64,000 nucleotides of DNA from Castanea sativa (Eukaryota > Streptophyta > Magnoliopsida > Fagales > Fagaceae), in assembly GCF_040712315.1 (NCBI RefSeq), contig NC_134023.1:16997442-17061441 (forward strand). The letters run 5' to 3'. The translations under genes were made by a program, and so were the position numbers. How positions within the stretch are numbered: position 1 is the first letter of the stretch; each line of letters starts with the position of its first letter. Positions 10,312 through 22,226 of this stretch are shown one piece after another. The notes under the pieces were generated by a model. It worked only from the letters and a program-made list of their open reading frames with translations. It ran no database searches and was not told the origin of the DNA.

Positions 10312-11865
10312 AACAACAAAGCCTTAGTCCCAAAATTTGGAGGCGGCTATAGATTCTCGACAGATTAGATTAGGTCAATCACGAGTTTTTTTCCTCTATT
10401 TTATTCTATCTAAAATCATTTTCTCTATTACTTCCCTAATTGACATTTCTTTTTGGAAAAAATTTCTATACACCTCCTGAACTTTAGAGGAGTGGTCATG
10501 ACACCCTTGAACTTTTCTTTTCACTAAATTACTCCTTAAACTTTACTCCTTTGCCAAATTAATACATCAATTGGTCCACTGTTACTTTCTCAACAAAAGA
10601 AATTGGTCTGTCGTTAATACACAAACAGAAACACACATGGTGTTTAAAATACAAATATCATGCCTAAACCCATATGAAAAGAAGAGAGAGAAATTTAAAG
10701 AGAGACAGGACTGAACCATAACCACTAGTGGTCACCGTATCCCTCCTCCAACGGCAGATTTCTTTATCCTGCTATTGATCTCGCCATTCACATTCAACCG
10801 CATATCTGGATTTGCAGTTTATAATTTATAATTTGATTTTCTTTTTGAATTGATAAATAAAACACTTTATTTTTGTCTTCTTTAGTTCACCCAGCAAACA
10901 CGGATCTTTCAAAACCACTACACACAAAAACTAAAAAACCCCATTAAAAATAAACAAACCTAAACCCAAAAGCAAAGCAAAGTAATAGTAACAAATTTAT
11001 GGATCTACACAAATGCTTCTCCTATAGTAACAAATTTATTTTCAACAATTATAAAACTAGATGCAGAGCCACGCAGTGCGTGAGAATATATGATTATTTT
11101 ATAATGTGGTATAATACATAATTTACTCTCTAAATTTAATTGTATATAATTTGTTCTTTCAAAATATTAAACAATTTCTATTAAAAAAAAAATTATCTCA
11201 CTATTTTTGAAAATATATAAATTTATCTTAATTTAGTCTAAATATTGTTATTATGAATTATATTTTTCTTAATTTCTTTTGGAAAACTAAAATTTTTAAG
11301 TTTCAAATTTATCATTTAAAATTTTTTTCTTTCAAGGAGATTATCATGATAATCAAAACTTATCACATAATTACAATTGATATTATTCAAATAATTGATA
11401 GGCACATTTAAATTCGTAGTCATGTAGATTGTATTTTGATATAAACTTAAATTCTCACTTCCAAACTAACTAAGGACTAACTCAAATAAATATCAAACCA
11501 AAACTATAAGAGGGAGTAAGAGGACTTGTATGCGGACTCAAAAAACACAACACCAAAATCGTATCAAGAGTTGCAAGAAAGAGAGTATATCACCTTTTTT
11601 GGGGAGAGAATAACAAATTTATAGAATAAAAGATAATGAGAAAAATATTCAAATTAAAATATACAGTTGTAAACACCAAATTATCCAAGCGATGCTATGT
11701 AATAGAATAACGTTATATCTTTATATAATATATTTATATTAAAATAGGACCACATCTAACAATCAAAGAAACAAAAAAAAAAGATAGCAGTTTAAAAACA
11801 CAACCAAATTAGAACACCTTAAAATAAAGATGCAAGATTGAATTAAAATTCCACCAAAAGAATAC

Positions 11866-11912
11866 ACACACACGCACACACATACACACACACTCACACA
11901 TACATACATACA

Positions 11913-11946
<34 letters not shown>
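11866..11946 (+). repeat. CA / CATA microsatellite
   Basis: A run of CA dinucleotides passes into about eleven CATA tetranucleotides and then TATA. Confidence 0.95.
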
Positions 11947-13136
11947 GCAAAAGAGAGAGAATAATCACATTTTTTTACGATAGTTTGTTGCTACTCTCTT
12001 TTTTAATTGTTGCTACTCTACATTACCCTACATTGGAGATGCATGAAAGAATTATAAACCCAGCAAAAAGAAAGAAAAAAACTATGAGAGAGAGAGAGAG
12101 AGAGAAATTGTTCTTGTTAAGGAGAGAGATAGAACGATCTTACATCAAAACAGCGTTGCCTTGCGCCAACATGTGGCTTACTTCCAGTCTTTGAAGAACA
12201 TCGAAGCTACCTTGTGTCAATTCATCAACGAAGAACTAGTCAAAGGAGAGAGGGAGAGAATCGGTGCAGAGGAAATAGAGAGAAATTGGTTCTGTGACTT
12301 GTGAGGGAGAGAAGAAGATGAAGTGAGAGAGAAATATATGAAGTCTTCATTAGTTATTTAGGCCCCACCAACTTGATTTTTTTACAAGAATGCCACTATA
12401 TTCATTTTCACTGAAAATGAAAACGGCCAAAAGTTGTATTCATTTTCTGTATTCAAATTCTTTTTTTTTTAACTGAAAATGAATATTGAGTATAAAAACA
12501 CAACCAAACTAGTTTTTTGGTAGTGGGTCCCACAAAAAACTGAAAATCAATAATGAAAACACCATTTTTTTTCCTCTTAACTAAACAGGTCCTAAATTCT
12601 ATGCTTCAACTTTTAGATATATATAGAAAAGTACCATGAGCTAGGAACAACAATACAACATGAGCAATGATAATAGGGACGAAGCTAGACGTCGAATCTA
12701 GGGGGGACAAGTTTAATGTAAATTTATCGAATTTCATCACGTTCATTAACATCTTTATCTCTTTCTCTCCCATTTACATGGGTATATTGCATTTATTTAT
12801 TTTTAATGTCACATGTCTTGCATCTATAAAAATGAGAGAAAATTAGAAGATTCAATGCGAGGAAAACTTATTCCATTAAAATACCATATGGGGACTAAGT
12901 TAAGTCATTGATGAAGGGGCCCATTTATTCATACATAAGAACATTCACATCAAACTCTACACATCATTGGAAAAATATCTCAAAAAACTCCACTTTTTCT
13001 AGTTTAGTTTTCTATTTTTTTTACGTACACCTACATCAGCCTCAATACTATATCAATGTTCCAATTAAATATTATTTCATTTCTATTTCTTTGTGCATTC
13101 ACATCTGTAAATCTAAAAATCCACAACCAAATCCAC

Positions 13137-13137
<1 letters not shown>

Positions 13138-13175
<38 letters not shown>
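13138..13175 (+). repeat. (AAT)n microsatellite
   Basis: About twelve AAT units lie just before the hairpin at 13194. Confidence 0.95.
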
Positions 13176-13193
13176 TTATTTAGTCTTGTTGAT

Positions 13194-13229
13194 GAACAAT
13201 AGCTCAATAGAGGTATTGAGCTATTGTTC
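13194..13229. repeat. Perfect 16-bp inverted repeat with 4-base loop
   Basis: GAACAATAGCTCAATA, loop GAGG, then the exact complement. No RNA gene or mobile element around it explains it. Confidence 0.9.
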
Positions 13230-14929
13230 GTTTGTTAATTTTATACGATAGTTTGTTGAGCATGATGCATCATCAATTTAATGAATTTAGTTTATTTTTT
13301 GTTGGAATATTAGTTTATCTAGCCTCTTGCTAATACTTTAACCTTACAAAAAATTGGTTTCTTATCTATAAGAAAATGGTCTTATCTTAAAAAACAAACA
13401 AGATAACCTAACAACCCTCAGGGTATGGTTTTGGACTACTTTATAAAACTCAGATGTTCATTTTTAAGCTCCCGCTGAAAATTAGGAAACAAAAATTCGA
13501 TTGTTAACATCCTCTAGATTTTTTAGATGAATTTTGATGTTGGATTTTTTTTTTTAATCTTAAAAATTTGTTATTATAAGAATGGTTTAAATGTTACCAC
13601 ATTGTCTACATTTTTATAAAAAAAATACTACAGTAATTAATAACTGTTTGAGTTTTTCCCTCTAGTATACCACATGATTCTTAGAACTATATAGTGGAGT
13701 AGTATGATTTACCAATTAAGCTAATTGTAACCCACTAGCAAATACTATGGTTAAGCATGATATGTAATATAGAATCTAAAAGAGACAAATTATGAAACAC
13801 ATAGAAGACATACACAGTGCACACACAAGATAGTCTTCTACTTAAGATTTATCACACAACTTGAGCTCACACGACAAACTTAGAGAAAAACAAGATTGCC
13901 TCTTTAGGATCCTTGTGTAGACACTCCATTTTGCAACTCTCATTTAACCTTACTTGTATTGCACCATGCATCCCATTGCATAACACATTACAGGGAAGAA
14001 CTGTAATTTTTGACCACATGATTTCTAAATTCATAACAATCAAAATGACAGTTCATTAGCCTTAATTGGACAACCAGATTAAAAAATATTTAAAAAAAAT
14101 TTAACGGTAAAGTGCACTTGCATGAATTAGGTCCCAACCATACGTGATTATGACCTCTTAATTATAATTGGGCTAGTTTTAGTTCAATTTATATTAAATA
14201 ATGTGTCATAATGCTATTGGTTAAGGATATAGTTCACGGTAAGGTTGTATGCACCTAATTTATCCGAGATAAAGCATTGTTGATTCCTTGCAAAATTAGT
14301 AAAAATTAATTAATTAAACATATTTAAAATTAATTTTCTGAGCTTGAGGACCAAGAATTTCTAGAAAAAATGTTCAAATTCTTATGATAGTCATATCAAA
14401 ACTAAAACGAAAAAGATCGAACCGAAAAGGAATAGATCTGGGAGGATGATAGGCACTTAGACATGATCCCCTAGATTTTCTTCCTTTTTTTCTCTAGCTT
14501 GCTCCCCATTCAGTTTGACTTTGCCCACTATATTTTTCACTCATAAAAAACTAGTTTTCTTGAGTCCCACATTACCTAGAGACTTATCTCTGACCCCCAA
14601 TGTAGATACCTCATTTTGTACTCCTTACAACTTGATCCCCTGTTCCCCAATGACAGCATCATTCGAAGGCTTAGGTTTGGCTTAGGGATCAATCTGGTAA
14701 ATCTTTATCTTGAAGGATGTTTTGGTAAAAGAAAAGCTTGTAGGAACCCTAAGTATACGCATATTGTAAGCATGCATATGCATACTTGAAGCATGCACAC
14801 GCATGTAGGGTTTTAGAATACCTGTATGGAAAGTTTTTGATGTAAAATCGTGTAAAGTGAATCTCACATCAGCTGGGAGCCACCCTACAGAATATATGTA
14901 ATTAGCCAATTAATTAACCAAAGCATTCA

Positions 14930-15816
14930 ACAATTGCATGGATGAACATGCGGATGCAATGCTTAAATGTAAAGGGCAATAGGGTAAAGAATTTCAAACC
15001 CAAGATAACACCACAATGTTTTATTGAAGAGGAAAACTAAAGAATTCAGCGTAAAAACCTCTCTATGCCCTCCAAGCTGAAATGATCCACTAGTGAATAA
15101 GTTAGAGGGGGTATAAGGATACCAAAAAGACTCATTCAAGCCTAATCTACCCAAAGTACATGAGCTCTCTAAGCTCCAGCTACTAATGGACTTCTTGGAG
15201 TCTTATCTTCACTAGCTTCTCGGATCCTGCAATGCCCTCCCGATTGTACTGCCAAGCCTTACCGGCTTAATTTGGCAAAGACCTAATACCTCTCAAGCTC
15301 CAAAACACTCTCTACACTCTAAATGAGCATGGCTTCAGTTTGGGTAAAATCGTCTCTCAAGGTATGACAATGGGAGAGGGGAGGAGAAGACACTACAAGG
15401 ATTTCTCCCTTGAGGATGAGTAGCTCTCTCTAAAAGGTACGTGTAGTGAAAACCTAAATCTCTAGGGTTTTCTATTTGATAGTCTCCTTACAATTTTGTA
15501 GGTAATGAGTGTATATATAGTGCGGGAGAAGGATAGGAGAGTAATACTTAAAATCCCAGTTGTTAGAGTGTTTCGGGGGTTGTCTAAGTCACAAGTTACT
15601 CATGAAACATCCTGACTCTTGAACTTCCACATGTGCTCCTCTCATGGCCTTTTGCGAGTTTTGCAATCCCGAACTAGTAGCGAGCTAGTCGTGAATTCAA
15701 CCTATCTTGAGCAATCTTCACCAACCTAATACTAAACCCATTAAATCCACAAATTACAAGGAAATAAATTAATGAAATTACAACAATTTTGTCATGGAAT
15801 ACAACCAACATAAATA
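14930..15816 (-). repeat. Diverged LTR of the gag-only family, inverted
   Basis: The minus strand follows the LTR at 3829-4919 in order: a start like TTTATGTTGGTTGTATTCCA, the segment reading GTTGGTGAAGATT, a TATA box (15511-15520), a GA-rich leader, and a tail with GCTTGGAGGGCATAGAGAGG. It is much more diverged than the other copies. Exact ends and target duplication were not found. Confidence 0.65.
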
Positions 15817-15881
15817 TTATGTAAAAAAAAAAAAAAAACATAACTTAATATTAAGGTTTAGGGTTTGTATGCTTTAGATGA

Positions 15882-16357
15882 ACAATGAGTGGAGGCCAAA
15901 CTACAAGTCGGGTGGGCATGATTATTTGCTATTGCTTTGTTGATGTTGATGCCTTGTGATATACTTGCTGCCTTTGGATGGATATAATGTCAATGCCATG
16001 CTAGATGACTATTAAGACCTTGTGTCATGAATGCTATGAGATGCCATGTTTGTGTGTTTAGATGCTTGTTTTTGTGTGAGTGTGTGTGTGTATGTGTGTA
16101 GAATAACCTATAAGAGGACCCTTTAATAGGACTAGAATTTGGAACACAATGAGTGGAGGCTAACCTACAGGTTGGGTGGGCATGATTATATGCTACTACT
16201 TTGTTGATGTTGCTGTCTTGTGATATACTTGCTGCCTTTGGATGGATATAATGTCAATGCCATGCTAGATGACTATTAGGACCTTGTGCCATGAATGCTA
16301 TGATTGAGATGCCATGTTTATGTGTTTAGATGCTTGTTAGTGTGTGTGTGTGTGTGT

Positions 16358-16401
<44 letters not shown>

Positions 16402-16440
16402 TACCCTTCGATGGGATTAGGATTTAAAGAAGAATGAGTG
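15882..16440 (+). repeat. Tandem repeat of ~266-284 bp, two units plus start of a third
   Basis: Segments starting AATGAGTGGAGGCC or close variants occur at about 15882, 16148 and 16433, each followed by GGGTGGGCATGATTAT or a variant. Each unit ends in a GT microsatellite, long in the second unit (about 16339-16397). The downstream sequence with TATAAATACC at 16681 may be part of a decayed LTR. Confidence 0.8.
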
Positions 16441-16739
16441 GGGGCCAACCTACGGGTCGAGTGGGGTTGGGTGTCTAACACCTTCCCATCCCCATACCTA
16501 AACTTCAGACACGTGTTCTGGTAAGATTAATCATTCACATAAAGGTGCTACACATATGGTTCCTAGACCTAGTCTAGGTGGGACTCCATTTTCACCCTCC
16601 ACCCAGTCCACTTTGCCAAGGCCTACTTCCCATGACGAAACCACTCATCGCGGGCGCTTGCACCCACACCCAACCTTCAGTATAAATACCTCTCTCTAGT
16701 ATAAGTTGAAAGCACCCCAAAAATTTTAAAGAAAAACCT

Positions 16740-16742
<3 letters not shown>

Positions 16743-16808
<66 letters not shown>
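16743..16808 (+). repeat. (CT)33 microsatellite
   Basis: Pure CT dinucleotides over 66 bp. Confidence 0.97.
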
Positions 16809-16809
<1 letters not shown>

Positions 16810-17422
16810 GAGTTTGTAATAGGAAGGTGCCTTTGGTGTCTTAGACCTCCTAGTCTCAACTCACTAAAAGGGATAGCTTGGTCCTCCTAGTCTTAAGTTA
16901 CCAACTTCCTATTCACGAATCCCTCTCTAGAGAAACTTTTTTGCTTGGAGTGCTTAGAAGTGCTAGTGCATGCAAGTAAGGTTTCTAAACCTTCTTTTCA
17001 TTATGCCTTAGTTTATTTAGATTCAAGCACAAGCATGTTTTTATTTCAAGTTCTTCATCTGTTCTTCATTGTTAGTATGATAGATCTAGGTTGTTCTTAG
17101 TTTTGCACATTCTAGGGTTTCAATTCAAATAACATGTTCACATGATCTTAGATTAAGGTTTATCACACAGCACACACATATTTACCATGTCTTTCAATTC
17201 TTTGCATGCCTAAAATGTACTCTTCAATGCTTGTTTTAATCTTTGGGCAACAACAAGAAAGTAACAAGTGTCTAAGGTTCCTCCTAGTCATGTGCATTGC
17301 ACATGACCCTTGGGCACATGTTACTTTTCTTTTCTTTTTTTGCTGCCACATAACCCTATATATAGCAAAACATTTCCCTAAAAAAATTATTGTTTGTTTG
17401 GTGTTGGTGACTTTTTCTCATT

Positions 17423-17426
<4 letters not shown>

Positions 17427-17482
<56 letters not shown>
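17427..17482 (+). repeat. (TC)28 microsatellite
   Basis: Uninterrupted TC dinucleotides over 56 bp. Confidence 0.97.
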
Positions 17483-17485
<3 letters not shown>

Positions 17486-18100
17486 GAAATGGGTGTATTA
17501 TAAATGAAGTGATAAAAAACTATAGAACATTTGATGTTGAGTGTATTGTAAAGTGGTGTGTATAAATAGATAAGTATCTTTTAAGTTATTAAAAACTAAA
17601 TTTTTTAGCACCACAAATATAAATGCTTTTAAACTACCACTGCCAAGGACGAAGTCAGGACTTAGAGTTAGGAAGACGGCTCTATTGTTGGATGCATGCG
17701 ATGGCTTTGGTTTTCGGCTCTGCTGCTTAGCCGACAAGAGTTTTCTTTTATTAATTTTTTTTATGTGTGTGTAAAGTGTGTCTTTTGATGGTAAGGATAA
17801 AATTATTTTGTTTAAAATTTTTTAAAGGACCAAGTTGTTTGTTTTTGGTAAAATGGGTTGATTGGTCTTAATTTTTTTAGCTTTGCTATCGGTAATTTTT
17901 GTTGTTGTGCTAATTTTTTGGGCTTATATATTTTGTTTTAGATTTTAGATTTTAGATTTATAAATTTTTTTTATGGCCTTTAAAATGAGGAAAATACTAG
18001 ATCTACAAACTTTTTTACAAATTGTTGTTGTGATGAGTGGTTATTAGTAAGTAAAATAGTGATGTAAGTAGTGGGCTAAGATGCAAACCAGTAAGAATTT

Positions 18101-18153
18101 GCTACCTCAATTTTTTTTTTTTTTTTTGAGATAAAAGATAGAGCTACCTCAAT
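18101..18153 (-). mobile_element. Very short retroposed insertion with 11-bp target duplication
   Basis: GCTACCTCAAT occurs at 18101-18111 and again at 18143-18153. Between them is a T-run followed by GAGATAAAAGATAG, only 31 bp. Read on the minus strand this is a poly-A tailed, 5'-truncated insertion, as left by LINE machinery. Confidence 0.65.
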
Positions 18154-18464
18154 ATATGTACACAAGTTTGAAGTTGTATAATGATTAAGGGCAAAAAAAT
18201 ATAATTTTATTGAACAAAGTAGTATATATATATACACACACACACACTTCAATTCTTTAAATAAATATAAAAAAAAGGTCATGGCCCCCAAGTCCATGAA
18301 TGACTCCACGTCCATGGCCACTGCCACCAAACACAAACCCCTATGAAATTTACAACTAGCATAAACCCCAAAATGCAAAAATGTCACTGTACATAATCAC
18401 CATCACGGCTATGAGACGACTATTATCTAAATCTATGATTAGTCCTTCAGACAACCATTTGCTT

Positions 18465-18465
<1 letters not shown>

Positions 18466-18521
<56 letters not shown>
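18466..18521 (+). repeat. (AAT)n microsatellite
   Basis: About eighteen TAA/AAT units. Confidence 0.96.
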
Positions 18522-19052
18522 TGAATGGGATGAGGCGAACAGATTTGGATCAAGTGTACCAAGTGCAATTCACCTCAACTCACATCACAAAATTTTTTTT
18601 TTGTTACTTTTTCATTTTTTTATATTTAAGGGCTGAGATTGAAAGTTATGTTTTTTAATTCTCAATCTCAACTCTTGGTAGTTATAGCATCAGGTGATCT
18701 CAATCCTGCAGTGAACACAAGCATAGAGTTTCTTAAGTGGAGAGTTACAGTACGGTAGCTACATTTTTTTTATTAAAGGGGGGGTAGGGGGGGTTAACCG
18801 TTCCGTAAAATGTAAATCTAATTTTTATTCATAGATGAAAAAACAAAATATAAGGGAAAATATGAAAGAAATAATTAATGACATTTATTTGTAACCTTCA
18901 TTATTATTGGCAGAAGTTTTGATTTAGGATAAAGCTCCTAAAAACATTTCGGATGCAAATACAAGAAACTATACAATAACCACATTGTATTATATCTACC
19001 AAGGATATGCTATCAAGATAAGATTATCTCCCATCGTCAAAATCCAATAATG

Positions 19053-20558
19053 CTACATGTCCCTCACAGTATCATTCACATCAGCACTTTGATTATCAAC
19101 ATCATAATTGTGAGAATATGATGTCTTGGTGTGCAAGAATTTAGTTTCTTCTGAGTTAGAATCAACATTGTCTCTAGAATGCTTCTCCATCTTTCTCAAA
19201 TCCTCCAATTTCGTTGCTACTTCCTTCATAGTAGGCCTATCCTCCCCTTTCAATCTTAAGCACATCTTTGCAAGATTTGCAGCTTCCTTTAGTTGCTCAA
19301 CATTTTCTTCATTTGCTATATGTTTTTCAAGAAATTCAAAAAATCTATTATCCTTGTAAAATGAGAGAAAATATGTGGCTAGACCTCTCTCTTCCTCAGG
19401 CCTATCAAATGAAAGAGCTTTTTTTCCAGTTAATAGCTCTACGAGGACCACTCCAAAGCTATAAACATCACTCTTTTCTGTCAATTGACTTGTTTGCATG
19501 TATTCAGGATCCAAGTATCCCAAAGTTCCTCGCACCATTGTTGCTAATTGTGTTTGGTCTAGTGGAACCAATTTTGAAGCTCCAAAATCTGATACCTTTG
19601 CTGTGTAAGTGCTATCCAACAATATGTTTGAAGACTTGACATCTCTATGGATTATAGGTGGAGAAGCTGCAGAGTGCAAATATGATAGTGCTTCTGCTGT
19701 TTCTGCAGCTATCCTAAGACGAATTTCCCATGATATGGTGGACACCTTACTTTCATGATGAATGTACTCAAAGAGAGTACCATTGGGTATGAATTCATAA
19801 ACTAGTAAAGGAACTTGTGTCTCCAAACAACAACCTAATAATTTAACCACATTCCTATGATTAATTTGGGAAAGTACAACTACCTCATTGATGAATTGCT
19901 CAATTTGGCTTTCATCTCCTATTTTTGACTTCTTGATGGCCACAATCGTATTATTTGGTAAAATTCCTTTATAAACTATACCAAACCCTCCCCGGCCAAT
20001 GATTAGAGTTTCATCATAATTGTTGGTAGCCTTTCTCAACTCTTTCATGGTGAAGATTTTGGTTTTTTCAGCTGAATTTTCTTGTTTAGAGAGTTTTTGT
20101 TGTAAAATTAAACCCCCATTTTGTTCAAAGAACCTTTGCTTAACCTTGATCAACTGTCTTTCCTTAACTATCAAATAGAACCAAGAGCTACAAACAAGTA
20201 CAACCATGAAGCATATGACAATACCTACATTAGAAAGAAATAGAATATTAGCTTATTTGGCATAATTATAAAGTACATCGAAGAGACACTGACAAGCAGA
20301 GCAACGAAGCTAATGCCAACACCCTTTTTTTTTTAATTTGAGAATCACTTATGTCAACACTTATTGTTTGATTATATTTGAAAGAAACAAGATATTATTT
20401 GTTATATACCGTTGTGACTGAACAATCAGAAAGTGCGACTCATGGTTGCCTTTTTCTTTTTAATCTTTTAGACCATGTGAGATTAATTAAATATCTTTAT
20501 ACTTGTGCATCATATCAATTTTTTTTTAGAAGAATGCACCCTATAAAATTAATTAATC

Positions 20559-20590
<32 letters not shown>

Positions 20591-21389
20591 GGACAAAACT
20601 TACATACAGTACCTTAGATGCTGTTTCTTAAATTCCTCTCTTAAGAATATTCTGTCATGTGGCTACTTAACTAAAAAATATACTTTTATCCCGTAATAAA
20701 AAAACTATTTGGCAAAATCTTAAAAGGGAAACCTAAGGAATAGCAGCTAAGTAATATACTTAAGTTTTACCCATATAGATTCTACAATTGAAGTTCAATT
20801 TTGCGTCATGTATCCTAAATCATTAAATTTTAGAGAGAGTTTTATTTCTTAATTTTAGAATCAAATATGGGACCACATCATAAATATCCATCCAAGTAAG
20901 TTATTGCGTACAAAAACTAAAGAGTCTAGAATTAATGAACATAAAAAAATTTAAAAAATATATAATTTATATTATTTATGTAATAATATTCTTACAAAAC
21001 TTTTTAAAGAGTTAATATATATATATGACTATCAATAATATTTAAATTATATACATAAGAATTATATTATACGTCTTAATATATATCTTTTACGTATATT
21101 TATGTATATGCATAGGGTTACAAGCTAGTTTATTTAAAGCCAAAACATAGAGAAAATCAAATTAAATTCTAAATTGGAGTCTAATTTTACGCCATTTGTC
21201 CCATCTAATTTTAAAATTTCTGTGTCAAGTGAATTATTAGATGCAAAAATTAAATAGTCTAAATTCAATTAAATTCTAAATTGAATTTCAATTGGAGTTC
21301 AATTTTGTGCCTCGTGTTCCATTTAATTTTTAAATTTTTGTGACAATTGAATTATTGGATGCAAAAACCCAAGAGTCAATGCACCCTAT

Positions 21390-21453
<64 letters not shown>

Positions 21454-22191
21454 CAAAGTAGAGAATTCAATTAGATTCTAAATTGGAGTCTAATTTTGCT
21501 CCATGTGCCCCATCTAATTTTAAAATTTTTGTGTCAAATGAATTATTAAATGCAAAAATCAAAAAGCCTAAATTCAATTATATTCTAAATTGGATTTCGT
21601 GCAAAAATTCAATTTTGTAGCACGTGTCCTATATAATTTTTTTAATTTTTGTGACAAGTGAATTATTGAGTGCAAAAACCGAAGAGTCTAGATTCTAAAT
21701 CATATATATATATGGATTGGGTTCAAGTTACAACTGGTGTAATTTTAAGCAATATTACATCACTTAATATTTTTTGACTGAATGCGAATTTAGCAAATCT
21801 ACCATTAAATTACATTATCTTCGTATATTCTCCATTCTTACAAAATTTCAATGTGATCAAAGATTTATAGTCCAATGTGATCAAAGATTTATACTCATGT
21901 CATCAATCAATTGATTAAATTCAAGTTTTTGTAGTTTAAAATGATGCATAAAAAATGAGTTTATGGATCAGATAGTAAATAACATACAATTAACATGAAA
22001 ATTAGCATAAATGTCAAGAACATATAGAACATGTAATTTAATGGTGGGATTTTCAAAATATGAATATTTTAACAAGTTATTGAGTGGTGTAACATTACTT
22101 ATAGCTATATCAGGTGTAACTTGAATTCATGGCTTAAAAATTCAAGGCTTAAAAAGGTGTAAGTTGTAACTTACATGATGTATAATTTAAA

Positions 22192-22226
<35 letters not shown>

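Larger units (their letters stand above)
10312..14929. other. Non-genic, AT-rich stretch
   Basis: No frame here resembles a known protein. It holds microsatellites (11866-11946, 12083-12105, 13138-13175), a perfect hairpin (13194-13229), a stretch at 10450-10620 resembling terminal repeats of small DNA transposons, and scattered poly-A/T tracts. No intact element could be delimited. Confidence 0.6.
16810..19052. other. Non-genic stretch 3' of the WAK-like gene
   Basis: No protein-like frame is recognised. The stretch contains a CT microsatellite (17427-17482), a small retroposed insertion (18101-18153), an AAT microsatellite (18466-18521) and a G-run (18779-18790). The part next to 19053 should hold the 3' UTR of the receptor kinase; no clear polyadenylation signal was picked. 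Confidence 0.55.

Noticed and set aside
16677..16859. Arg/Glu repeat protein on the minus strand
   Set aside because: It is only the translation of a CT microsatellite.
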